Shown: piece after piece, positions 38,943 through 49,705 of the stretch
Layout of the letters: each line of letters begins with the position of its first letter
Numbering within the stretch: position 1 is the stretch's first letter
Assembly (NCBI RefSeq): GCF_022376445.1
Contig: NW_025955117.1
Coordinates: 29,016 to 93,015, forward strand
DNA: 64,000 nucleotides
Direction: 5' to 3'
Source of the DNA: Fomitopsis serialis
Taxonomy: Eukaryota; Basidiomycota; Agaricomycetes; Polyporales; Fomitopsidaceae
Made by a program: the position numbers and the translations under genes
Notes under the pieces: generated by a model
Database searches by the model: none
Told to the model about the DNA's origin: nothing
Seen by the model: the letters and a program-made list of their open reading frames with translations, nothing else

Positions 38943-40008
38943 TCATTCCTGAGGCCATCCCTCTACTTCAGCTTCCACACCCATGAGGGCTGGTAGCTCA
39001 CACCAATGTCCATGAATCCCATCCCATCTCTTCCTACACAGCATCCTCCAGCATGGCCTACAGATATCTTCATACCCTCCCTCATTCAAGTCTACCCAGT
39101 GAAATGGCTTATAGGCACACATTTGCCTGGTCTCCACAAAGAGGTGTGCTGCCCTCTTCATGACAGGGAGACATATGTTCCTAGTTTTGCAAGATGTAGA
39201 GGGTACCTTGATGTCAAGCACCCACATGTTGGTCTTGGCATTTAAGTTCATCAGGTTCTCCTTCCCTTCAAGGACCTTCTCAATGTCTTCATTTGAAAGC
39301 TTGTCCAGCTTTCCATCTTCTCTGTGGTATCCATGCAGGATGGTCTTGATGGGAAGTTGACAGACATAGTAGAGGGCCGCAGGGAGGATGGTGGGAATGC
39401 CCAATTTCCTGGCCAAGACAACAGCTGAAAGGGCTGCCTCTACAGGCTCAAACTCTGAGTCATCTCCCCACCACTCATTGAATGTGGTTGGGAACCTGAA
39501 TTGCAGATGGGGCATTGCCAGTTGGGTGATGGTGGGCACTTGATACTTGGCTGCAAGGTCCAGCAGTGCCAAGACAGTGAAAATTGGGAGTTTGGCTCCT
39601 TCAAAGAACCTATACAATGACAATCCTATGAGCATCAATAATCATTAATGTACACATGAAGCCTGACTCACCCAGGCCCTTTGTACAATGCAGACAACAA
39701 TACTGCCATGTCATCTGCATGATCAACAACTGCCATTACTGGACAGTTGTCAAATTTGACAAGGCCCTCCTCTGGAGGAATTTGAGCCAGGTGGTCTTTG
39801 AATACCCCTGAATGCTCTCGTAGGATGTGCATGTGGACACGGAAAGCCGTTGAGTTGGGCAGTGGCCCTGCTGCAATGACTATATCACCATCATTGTGAT
39901 AATGTTCGGCATGCCGAACAAGTTTACCTGATTCAAAGTCAGTTTCGGGTTGGCTCACTAGTGTGGCGATATACACATACGAAAATCGGGGTCCAGTAGA
40001 GCAGCCAT
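38943..40008 (-). CDS. BTB/POZ domain protein
   Basis: About 316 residues in three exons: 40008-39981 (MAALLDPDF), 39927-39672 and 39609-38943, with introns 39980-39928 (GTATGT/CAG) and 39671-39610 (GTGAGT/TAG) that keep the frame. The BTB fold is seen in HAEHYHNDGDIVIAAG, FRVHMHILREHSGVFKDHL, NCPVMAVVDHADDMAVLLSA and LYKGPGFFEGAKLP, followed by VLALLDLAAKYQVPTITQLA, the usual helical end in mushroom BTB proteins. The family is large in Agaricomycetes; members are thought to act as protein-interaction or ubiquitin-ligase adaptors, but the role here is unknown. The coding DNA is much less GC-rich at third positions than its neighbours. Confidence 0.85.
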
Positions 40009-40694
40009 GACCCGGAGATTTCTAGGTTACTATCCCGACTGGGAGTGGCACTCTGTGGCAGTGGCAAATGGCTAAGTTAGAGGGCCTGTGGTTCGCATTC
40101 AGGAAGAGACTCACCACTATGGGATATGTGTTTAGTCCCAAGTGATTTTTCGCGTTGAAGTGTTGTCGTTGCGGACTACACGACGTCGACTTCTGAAAGC
40201 TGGAGTTGTGGTAGTTCACAGGTTGCTCACGAGGCGCGCAGCGGCGATCGCGCGACGCGTCAAGCGCCAACCCAACGCCCGGGCCAAACCGACTCGGACG
40301 TTCCCTCAAAGACGCGCTGTGGACTCGGATGTGCTCTCAATCTCGCGAGACTAGTACTGGCAGTCGAACCACTACGTAGCACACAAGCAAAAAAAGGCGT
40401 TGATCAACGGTGTGGGTCGGGTTTTGCGGTATGCCGGTAACGTACAGTCACACTGAACAAGGGCCGAGGCGGTGCAGTGTATGATCATGTCTGTACGGCG
40501 TGGCCATCAACACCGACGTGCACGTTCATTACATACTTGTTGAGCCTGGTACGTGTGAGCTTGTTCGTTATGACCACAGTGGTACTGATCCTGCAGTAGC
40601 ATATATACACCGCAAGTACCTCGACACTCTCGCTTTACATCTTGCCACTCAGCCCCGATCGCCGTGGGGCTGCTCATCTCGCATACCCCTTACG
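40009..40694. promoter_or_regulatory. Divergent intergenic region between BTB gene and DUF4246 copy D
   Basis: It holds the two promoters. A plus-strand frame upstream of 40695 is open but is not shared with other DUF4246 copies, so the start was placed at the ATG. Confidence 0.4.
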
Positions 40695-42922
40695 ATGCCT
40701 GCAAGTGTCGGCAATGAGACTAGCCTCGAGCCCTCTGCACGCGAACCCCAGCGATACAAGCATCCGTTCACCGAAGATGGGGAGTGGGAGTATTACGAGG
40801 ACGAGGACGAGGACCCTACGGACAAGGACACGCCGCGCACGCTCGTCGAGCTGCGCATGTGCGCTCTGAGCGCGGCGATACGCGAGAAGCCGGAATGGTG
40901 GGTGAAGTTTCGGGATGCGGAGGTGCGAGCGAAATGGTCGGAAGAGATCAAGGAGCAGCAGAGAGGCCTACATCGGAGCTTGCAGCTCACGGACAATATG
41001 GTGCGTGTGCTTCGATGATGTATCGGCGACGTTGACTCGAGGACGGTATAGATCAATTACATTTTCGGTGAGCTGGAGGCGTATGCGACCCTCAGAGATT
41101 TGGAGACAGGCATTGAGGTTCGGCGGGGACTCACAGCGGATGACACGCTGACTTACTTGTTACTCGCAGGCCGGCCCATACGAGCGGATCTGGCAGTCAA
41201 ATCAACTCATTCCCGCCTCCCTCAAAGCCGACCTCGTCTCAGCAATCGCCTTCTCGACTCTGTCCCTGACTCCGAGAAGGACTGGCATCCAGGATCCGAC
41301 GGCAAAGTGCTCGATCTCGTGCACCCCTCGCTGTACCCCGTCGTCTACGGGCGTACCGCAGCACGCGGCGCTCAGGAGCCCCTCCTACCCCGCGCAACGA
41401 ATGTCATCCCTATGTTCAGGTCAGAGCGGTTCCAATGGCTGCCTTCGGAGTTTCATGTCGAGGAGGATGGCACTGTCCGCTTGGTCTCACCATACATCAA
41501 CACATACACCCAGACGATCACAAGGCACTCACGGACATCATCCCGAAAGTGATGGAGAAGGCCGTGCTGATGTATGAGCGGGTATTGTCTGACCTTGCGA
41601 GGGAGACGCAAGTCCCCACGCGCCTGGACCTCCAGGGGCACAAGTTCCCGCAGTGCGTCTGGCCAGATGAAGTACGTCATGCGTGCTTTCTTGACATGTC
41701 CAACATAAGCTCACTCCACCAGTACGAACCCGGCCCAGATGAGGAGACTTACAGTGGCTACATGACGGAACACACCCGGCTGCAGGCGGAGGACCGCAAA
41801 CGATGGGAAGCGGACGAAGAGAAGTTTTACGAAGACAGCCGCAAAGCCTTCCTGGACACTCACTCCAGCGTAGACGGTTGGCGAGCCCCGCCATACCCCG
41901 ATTACCAGGAGGTCGACCATTACGGACGATTCGAGCAAGAGTACCTGGATGCAGCGGCGGACACCAGTGGCCGGATAGCAAGCCCAGCTATAGCGGCGGC
42001 CTTGACGGCGTGAAGAAGACTGTGAACTTACGGGGAAGACGCTCCAAGTGATTGTGAAGCTCGCTAACATTGTCCTAACACCTGAGAAGCCTGTATACGG
42101 AGGCGGGACATGGCACGTCGAAGGCAAGTCGCGCCATCGAACAATTCAATTGCATATCAGTGTGGAACTGACCTGACTCCGTGCAATGCAGGAATGGACA
42201 ACGAGGCGATAGTATCGACATTCATCTATGTGAGTCATTACGACTCTATGGATTCCCTTCACACTCACGATGCATCCAGTACTATGATACGGAAAACATC
42301 ACAGAGTCGACTCCTTCCGCAACGCCGTGAACGAGCCGCGTTACCACGAGCAAAACGACATCTACTGTATGCGTCATCTCTACGGGATCATACAGTAAGC
42401 TGTCTGGTATGCCACCCGAAACACTGCTAAATTTGAATTCGCTGTCTAGTTTCGAGCAGTGCGTACAAGTCGTCGGGCAAGTCACCACCAAGCAGGATCG
42501 GTGCATCGCCTTCCCGAACCTCTATCAGCACCTTGTCTCGCCGTTCCGCCTCATTGACCCAACCAAGCCGGGGCATCGCAAGATCCTCGTCTTCTTCCTC
42601 GTCGACCCGAACATCACCATTCCGTCTGCGACAACGGTGGGTCCGCAGCAGGAGGCGTGGATTCGCCGCGCAGCGGAGAGCAAGGATCTGTGGCGGAGGC
42701 TCCCAGTCGAGTTGCATGAGATGATCTGGGAGCGGCTCGATCCGATGACGGAGGAACAGGCGAAGAAATACCGGGAGGAGCTGATGAAGGAGCGGACACT
42801 GAACGTCCAGACTGTTGAAGAACAGCGGTTCGGGCGCTCGTTCAACCTCTGGTGCGTAGGCTTCGTGGTCAGCTGCAGTGCGTAGGCTGACGTGCTGATG
42901 CCGTGTCCCTAGTGAACACTGA
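40695..42922 (+). CDS. DUF4246 family protein, copy D
   Basis: Full-length family member starting at ATG 40695 (MPASVGNETSLEPS). Blocks: QRYKHPFTEDGEWEYYEDED, DTPRTLVELRMCALSAAIRE, LTDNM plus a GTGCGT intron, DWHPGSDGKVLDLVHPSLYP (41281), FQWLPSEFHVEEDG, LPTC/VPTRLDLQGHKFPQCVW, an intron, then EPGPDEETYSGYMTEHTRLQ, TWHVEG (HxE), MDNEAIVSTFIY, QDRCIAFPNLYQHLVSPF, PGHRKILVFFLVDPN and RFGRSFNL, with the terminal 10-nt exon (TGA 42920-42922). Single missing bases break the frame near 41504 (AACAAC read as AACAC), 42031 (one G missing from a G run) and around 41200-41250. It forms a tandem unit with the MCP1-like gene downstream; the E unit is its neighbouring copy. Confidence 0.8.
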
Positions 42923-43411
42923 GGAGCTCGAATGTAACGGACGAGGTGCAGAAACTGTGTAGTTCGATGCGAGGACTCGGAGGGGTTTGGAATCGGTCGC
43001 GGCTGCACAATCCTTTGCAATGCTCCCTCATCTGTCTAATCCAATACATCTGATCCGAGTGCTCAAACTAGACAGCCTCGCTGCAAATATTATAGGACGC
43101 AGGATCTGAGCCCTACAATCGGTTTGTGAGATTCTGCTCCGCAATGATCATGCAGACATTGAACATGGCACGATCGCAGCGGACGACCGACCGACTTATA
43201 GCGTCTGTCAACTTCGTAGTCAGGTTGTATCTTGTCAAATGTCTTCTGCTTTCGCCGCTCGAGTTCGTCAGTGAATCATGTATGTTAGCATGCTGTTGAT
43301 AGGTGTGTGCACCTGACAAGTGTTGAGCCAGAACGGTTAGCTGCAAACAGTCCACTGTCCGACGACCCGAGAAAGTTGTATTGAGAATCGCCACCGTCTG
43401 GACGACCTTGT
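42923..43411. other. Convergent intergenic region
   Basis: It lies between DUF4246 copy D (+) and the MCP1-like gene (-). This stretch is missing from the equivalent place behind copy E. No gene is seen. Confidence 0.4.
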
Positions 43412-44916
43412 CTATAACCGGTACAAAATAGATTTCGTGAACGCCGCGCGGAACCGTACAGCGGTCGAGCTCAGCACCATTAGTGGCTCCGACGAGATAA
43501 CCCATATGCCTGAAGCAACCGGGATGACGACGGCAGCCACCATGCCGGCCGTCCGCCCACACCACCCTTCCACCGACCCAACACGTCCCTCGCCCACGTA
43601 TTCCACAGCACCCTCACGCCCTCTGCCGCGTGCGTCGCGACGACGGCCGTGAGTGCGAAGTACCCAAGACCCGCGCGCCACGGCCACGCATGGAGCGCGT
43701 ACTTGACGTATTCGTAGTCGAGCTCTGCGGGCGAAAGCGCGAGAACGGGCGCCGCGGCGTCGGCGGGGTGCACGCGGTGCGTGAGGAAGTGGCCGAGGAC
43801 GAGCAGGCCAGCAGCGTACCCGGTGAGGCTGAGTGCGCTCGTGGGGCGGCGCGCGGGCCGGGGTGCGAGGAACCGCTTGGACAGGCTCGAGAGCGGGTGG
43901 ACGAGGAGCGGGAGGAGGACGAGGTATTTCTCGCCGAGGGGCGTTTGGTAGTATTCTCGGCCGAGGAGCTGCAGGAGGGTGTGGGTTAGCAGGCTGCTTG
44001 CAAAGTAGGTGTCATCATCAAAGGGTGTTATGTTGGATGCGACTCTGGGCCGTGGACATTTGTACAGTTCACAGCGTTGGCCCGAGTGCAGCCGGGCCGA
44101 AAGGTATCAGACATTGGACGGGTCACGATACTTGGCCGACGTCGCAGGATCAAGGAATCCGTGGAGAACCGACGCTAGGTGCGACCTCGACATAGCAATA
44201 CAAGCATGAATGATTGCTTGATAGCCCTGTAGAGCGTCGGAAGACGCACTAGACGAGGTCGATCTAACTTCAAAAGCAGACTGCGGTGGTGCATCTAATC
44301 AATTCAAACGAGCTGCCAATCGCATGGCCGTCACGACGGACCTGAAGCATTCAGCATTCCACCACAGCTGTCGTATCTCAAGGCACCGACTGAATCGATA
44401 ATTGAATATGATTCTAGTCTGTCGCTACCTGACAGGTCCCAGGCTGTCCGATGGCAGGAGCGTAGACCGCGCTACCGTCGCCTGTTGCTATCCAGCGTTG
44501 ACGATGCAGAGGCCCTAAGTGAGACGCATCGCGATAAGTAGGCCTTTACAACGTCGATTGTATGAGCACCCAGATTGTATTCAATGCTGATGCGGACGCG
44601 ATCGCTCGCCCCGCCAGAAACCTTCCATATCGTGACATTGCGACGGCGGGCATATGGTGCCTCGAGGGCCCATTTCAGGGAGCTCTCGCGCATTGAATGG
44701 ACCGCGTGTATTTAGCGTTTTGACACGTACCATCACCTGCGAGGACAGCGACGTGCCGCCCAGGCTCGCTAGGGCGGGCGCCGTCAGATGAATTAGCACA
44801 AAGGTGGTAATGAACGGAGTCGAGCCATGAGAGACCCGGGTGAGGACAGACAGAGCTGCACGGCGCCAAGTGGGAGGTGTTGAGGGCGAACCTGAGTCGT
44901 CGGGGAGAGCAGACAT
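43412..44916 (-). CDS. MCP1-like (DUF1691) membrane protein
   Basis: A multi-pass protein of the fungal MCP1 family. The yeast member is a mitochondrial outer-membrane protein linked to lipid homeostasis. Exon 1 (44916-44731, 62 codons, MSALPDDSGSPSTPPTW to LGGTSLSSQVM) ends at a GTACGT donor. Exon 2 begins at 43968 with LLGREYYQTPLGEKYLVLLP, then SLTGYAAGLLVLGHFLTHRV, HPADAAAPVLALSPAELDYE, AWPWRAGLGYFALTAVVATH and EGVRVLWNTW. The end (SGIWVISSEPLMVLSSTAVR to LYRL, 43412) is one frame away from about 43560, again consistent with a 1-nt indel. The single intron of 762 nt is about ten times longer than others here and contains sequence also present behind copy E. I am fairly, not fully, sure of the family name. 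Confidence 0.72.
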
Positions 44917-45589
44917 GAACGCGGTTGGTATGCGCGGGACCGGATACTGTATCAAGTTAGACTGTGCGTACCAATCCCGATCCCGATTAGGAACGGGACG
45001 AAGCCTTTGGTAAACAGCACCAATCACCTTCTGTGGCGTGAGACTCCGCATCTCCTTCACATGTGGCCTCGATCAGAGTTACGCGTTCGTCGCGATATGA
45101 GCTCAAGCTGTCGGAGAAGACCTTCGACACTGAAAATTCTCATTTGTTAGTATTGTGGACAGTTACATGCAGGCATCGCACCTAGCAGTGCATCCTTCAC
45201 GGCGTCCTTTGGGTGAGTCGAGTTTCTGATACCCATAGTCACTATAATGATGCACACTACACGGTACAGCATGATACACTCCACGGTCGTGGCACAAATT
45301 GTGCACCTAGGGACTCCGTATGACAGAACATAACTTCGATGGACAGGTCGGCAACGGCGCGAATGGCCGCATTCCTACCATGGTGTTTGGGCGAGATGAG
45401 TCGAGTCACAACGTACGTCTACTATGACACGATACTCAATTGCAGTACTACACCGTGTCCAGTCAGTACAGGCGTCCATCTTGGACCTCTTCTTGATATC
45501 CTGACTGTAAGGAGTTGACGAGGGCCGCTAAGTAACACTCCATGGGTGATTTTCAAGAAGCCGGCTCTGTCCACGCGTCAGTCTTCTCA
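44917..45589. other. Intergenic
   Basis: The upstream region of the MCP1-like gene. The open frame extending exon 1 to 45060 is probably 5' region. No gene is seen. Confidence 0.4.
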
Positions 45590-48195
45590 TCCAAAACGCG
45601 GTCATTCTGACTGCAGCACGGTCACCGCAATGATGCGGCGGTGCGCAGGCGATGCACGGTTATCGTGGCTGTCTCCAGACGAGCCGTACAGTTCTTGGAA
45701 CCGGAAGCCTGATTATCAGTGTTGCCGTGGGCGCAAATCTGGTGTACGTCTGCATTTCGGTACGTAATCTCGTGGCCAGTGCCAGTCGTGATGGGCTTAC
45801 ACTATGATACAATGATATATAGTCTCAGCGTGTCCGATGCTTGTGCTGAGCGTATTCCCCCTGTATCTGATCGCTTCCATCCTGCCTTGCTGTAGGTCTA
45901 CAAAGATCTTCTCATTCGTACAACCGCTTTGACCATGGCCTCAAGCGACAACGACGGACCCACTGCTAACCAGACGACCAAGCGATACATGCACCCGTTC
46001 ACAGAAAACCAGAGTGGGATTACTACACCATGGAGGACGATGACCCTACAGACAAGGACACGCCGCGTACGCTCATCGAGCTGCGCATGTGCGCCTGAGC
46101 GCGGCCATTCGCGAGAAGCCAGAATGGTGGGTGAAGTTCCGGGACGAGAACGTGCAGGCGAAGTGGAGAAACGAGATCAGGGAACAGCAGAAGGATCTGC
46201 GCCGCTGTCTGCAGCTCACGGACAACATGGTGCGTCTTACGGTTTACCGAGGTCGTTCAAGGAAGAAGGGGTGAAGACGATATCATAGATCAACTACATC
46301 ATGGGCGAGCTCGAAGCTTATGCTGCGCTTCGAGACCCAGAGACAGGCATCGAGGTCGGTCGACATAAACTCGCTATACAGTGTCCCCCTGCTCATGTCC
46401 GATTGGCAGGCTGGTCCCTATGAGCGGATCTGGCAGTCTGATGAGCTCATTCCCGCCTCCCTCAAAGCCGACCTCGTCTCAGCGATCGCCCCGCTCGAAT
46501 CCGTCCCTGACTCCGAGAAGGACTGGCATCCAGGATCCGACGGCAAAGTGCTCGATCTCGTGCACCCCTCGCTGTACCCTGTCGTCTACGGGCATACCAC
46601 AGCTCACGGTGCTCAGGAGCCCCTGCAGCCCCGCGCAACGGATATCATCCCTATGTATAGGTCAGAGCGGTTCCAATGGCTACCTTCGGACTTTCGTGTC
46701 GAGGAGGATGGCTCCGTCTGCTTGGTCTCGCCCTACATTAACAATATCCACCCGGAAGATCACGAGGCGCTCACAGCGATGATCCCGAAAATGTTGGAGA
46801 AGGCCGTGCCAATGTTCGAGAGGGTGCTCTCCGACCTCGCGAGGGAGACACAGCTCCCTACACGCCTGGACCTCCAGGGGCACAAGTTCCCGCAGTGTGT
46901 CTGGCCAGGCGGTCCGGAAGTCAGTTCCTTCTACTTCATCAACCTCGACCATGCCCGCTAACCCTCATTTAGACCGAGCACAACTATGAATGGGATTTCG
47001 ATGGTAGTTACTACGACGAGGCCGAGCGGCTTGTGAACGAGGACCGCAGACGGTGGGAAGCGGAGAAGGCCCAGTTCGTAGAGGAAGCGCACGCGGCATG
47101 GCTGGCCAATCGTTCCAGCGAGGACAGGCAGTGGCAGGAGCCACCGTTCCCGCCTTTTGTGCACGTCCCGTACTGTGATATGTGGCATGAAGAGTTTTTG
47201 GACAAAGCGCCAGTGGAGCACCGCTGGCCGGAGAGCAAGCCGAGCTATACGGATAGCCTGGACTGCGTGAAGAAGACGAAAGATCTGCGAGGGAGGACGC
47301 TGCAGGTGATCGTGAAGCTGGCGAATATTGTGCTAACGCCTGAGAAGCCTGAGTACGGAGGAGGCGCGTGGCACGTCGAGGGTAAGTCGGGTTGGCATGG
47401 CGTACCACATTCCCTGCTGATTCCTATGAAATACAGGGATGGACAACGAAGCGATCGTCTCCACGTTCATCTATGTGCGTGAGGATAGCTATAGCCCTGC
47501 GACATCCTGCATGTTGACTAACATCGCACCCAGTACTACGATGCAGAAAACCTCACCGAATCGACGCTGTCCTTCCGCAACGCCGTCAACGAGCCCCGCT
47601 ATCACGGCCAATGCGACTATTACTGCATGCGCGGTCTCTACGATATGTCAGCGTACGTCTTCCAGCCCGCCTCCCTCCACAGCCGGCTAACAAGCCCCTC
47701 TCCAGAGACCAGTTGTGCGCACAAAACGTCGGCTACGTCACCACCAAGCAGGACAGATGCATCGCGTTCCCGAACCTATACCAGCACCTCGTCTCGCCGT
47801 TCCGCCTCGCCGACCCCACGAAGCCGGGGCATCGCAAGATCCTCGTGTTCTTCCTCGTCGACCCGAACATCACCATCCCGTCCGCGTCGACGGTGGCTCC
47901 TCAGCAAGAGCGGAGGATCCGCCGCGCAGCGGAGGGGTCAGAACTGTGGTGGCGGCTTCCGAATGAGGTGCACGAGATGATCTGGGAGTGGTTGGACCCG
48001 ATTACGGAGACCCAGGCGAGGAAGTATCGGGAGGAGCTGATGAAGGAACGATCGCAGACCGAGAAGGCGTGGGGCAGGGACAGGTTCGCACTGTTCTTCA
48101 ACCTGTGGTGCGTGGGCTTCTATCTTCAGCGATATGGATGCGCCGCCCTTCTGACTTCGTTGTTGTGCTTGTCTTCAGTGAACACTGATGCGTGA
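45590..48195. repeat. Left arm of inverted DUF4246 pair (E/F)
   Basis: Reverse complement of 51935-54460 with moderate divergence. Besides the genes, the upstream blocks match: 45599-45670 (ending in GATGCACGGTTATCGTGG) pairs with 54381-54455. The match ends shortly after the terminal exon on the inner side. Confidence 0.75.
45935..48188 (+). CDS. DUF4246 family protein, copy E (best preserved)
   Basis: The cleanest copy. ATG 45935 (MASSDNDGPTANQTTKRY). Exon 1 has two 1-nt gaps against copy D (46012, CAGGAG read as CAGAG; 46094, GCCCTG read as GCCTG). The rest reads through: INYIMGELEAYAALRDPETG, GPYERIWQSDELIPASLKAD to QCVWPGGPE (46409-46920), an intron 46921-46973, TEHNYEWDFDGSYYDEAERL to GAWHVEG (47382), MDNEAIVSTFIY, YYDAENLTESTLSFRNAVNE, DQLCAQNVGYVTTKQDRCIA, FPNLYQHLVSPFRLADPTKP, GHRKILVFFLVDPN, RFALFFNL and the 10-nt exon ending CEH-stop (TGA 48186-48188). 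HxE in WHVEG plus the downstream His (YQHLVSPF) and basic residues (GHRK) suggest an Fe(II)-dependent oxygenase core (inference). Inverted partner of F. Confidence 0.85.
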
Positions 48196-48239
48196 GGTGT
48201 TTGCCGAGATGGTGGAGTCTGCAGCCTTGTCTGCAGCCG

Positions 48240-49115
48240 GTCAGAACTGTCATACTCGGAGGGGGAGAGCGCGAGGACTGGGGTAGCGGCGTCCGCGGGG
48301 TGCACGCGGTGCTTAAGGAAGTGGGCAAGGACGAGCAGGCTGGTGGTGTATCCGGTGAGGCTGAGGCCGCCACGACGGACCTGAAGCATTCAGCATTCCA
48401 CTACAGCTGTCGTAACTCAAGGCACCGACCGAATCGACACAGTACTTGAATCTGATTCTGGTCTGGCGCTACATACCTGACGAGTCGCAGACTCCGCAGA
48501 CCGCGTTACCGTCGTCTGTTGCTGTCCAGTGGAGAGGACCTAAGTGAGGGTCAACGCATCACGATAAGTAGGCCGTTGAACATCATGTTGTATGAGCACC
48601 CAGGACTGTGTTCACTCTGATGCGTACGAGGTCGCTCTCCCTGTCAGAAACCTTCAACGCATTGTAACACTGCGACGGTGAGCTGAAGCATATGGCAGAT
48701 GGTATTGAGCAGACAAACGGTACATGTGCCGCATACCGCCAAGGGCATTTGTGATAATTCGCCACAGTGCAGTGTTACTCCTTTAAATTGCCGTATATAT
48801 TCAAGTAGACTTTGTGAACGCTGCACGGAATCGTACAGCGGTCGAGTTCAGCACCATTAGCGGCTCAGATAAAATACCTCACACGCCCGAAGCAACCGGG
48901 GCGACTACCACCGCGCCCTCTGCCGCGTACGCTGCGACAGCGACATGTCGCCCAGGCTCGCTAAGGCAGGCGCCATCAGGGTGAGTCAGTACTCTAAGGT
49001 GGTTATGGGGGAATGGAGTCGAGCCATGAGAGAGTCGGGTAAGGACAGACAGAGCTACACGCCGCCAAGTGTGAGGTGTTGAGGGCGAGCGTGAGTCGTC
49101 GGAGAGACTAGACAT
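48240..49115 (-). pseudogene. Scrambled copy of the MCP1-like gene
   Basis: Three pieces of the MCP1-like gene at 43412-44916 lie here out of order. On the minus strand from 49115: exon 1 (MSSLSDDSRSPSTPHTW, VALSVLTRLSHGSTPF), then directly the C-terminal piece (VVAPVASGV and a STAVRFRAAF segment, about 48910-48800). Then comes a stretch equal to the long intron of the other copy (48770-48366; compare 44720-44340), and last the middle of exon 2 (LTGYTTSLLVLAHFLKHRVH, ending after SPSEYD). The region after SPSEYD is lost, so the membrane protein cannot be made. It belongs to the duplicated D/E unit. Confidence 0.75.
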
Positions 49116-49705
49116 GAACACAGTTGGTACTACCTGTACTTACTTACCGTCAATGACCGATAGGAATGCTCGCGCGCGGGAAGCAGTCCGATATTCCCGG
49201 AATTGGGAAGATGATGGTGATCAAATGATGATAACTTGCACATTTCTAAAATAACCGCCACAAGCAAACAAGTCGTCCGGAAATCCTGTTGATGGTATAC
49301 ATTCGTAGTCTCTTGGGGAGGTGTTGTAGTATATGTCAGATGTTGAGGTACTGTGTGCAGTTGGTTGGTTGGGAGGACGAGGCCTCGGGGACCGCTCAAG
49401 CGCTCAACGGCTCAACGGGGGCACGTGCAGTCGCGGGGCCAACGCACAGTGGAACCGAAGAGTCGGCCCCTGCGACGTTCCGTCCGCTCGTCTGCGACCA
49501 TTCGCCAAGCTCGCCCGAGTCGCCGTCGGCGGACACGTCTCCCAGCTTCAGAACGTCGCATGCATAGATCTGGAAGGTCTGTGACGGGACAACGGGGGCT
49601 GCGCGAATGACTGGACATGTCCGCGGAATCCGTCGGACACAACTATATACTTGGTTTCCTCGCTTACTGCAGCTATTCATGGCCTGAACCTTGCGTCCTT
49701 CCTCC
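49116..49705. other. Intergenic / F-box gene promoter
   Basis: About 590 bases upstream of the F-box gene, with a possible TATA-like ACTATATACTT at 49639. No gene is seen. Confidence 0.4.
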
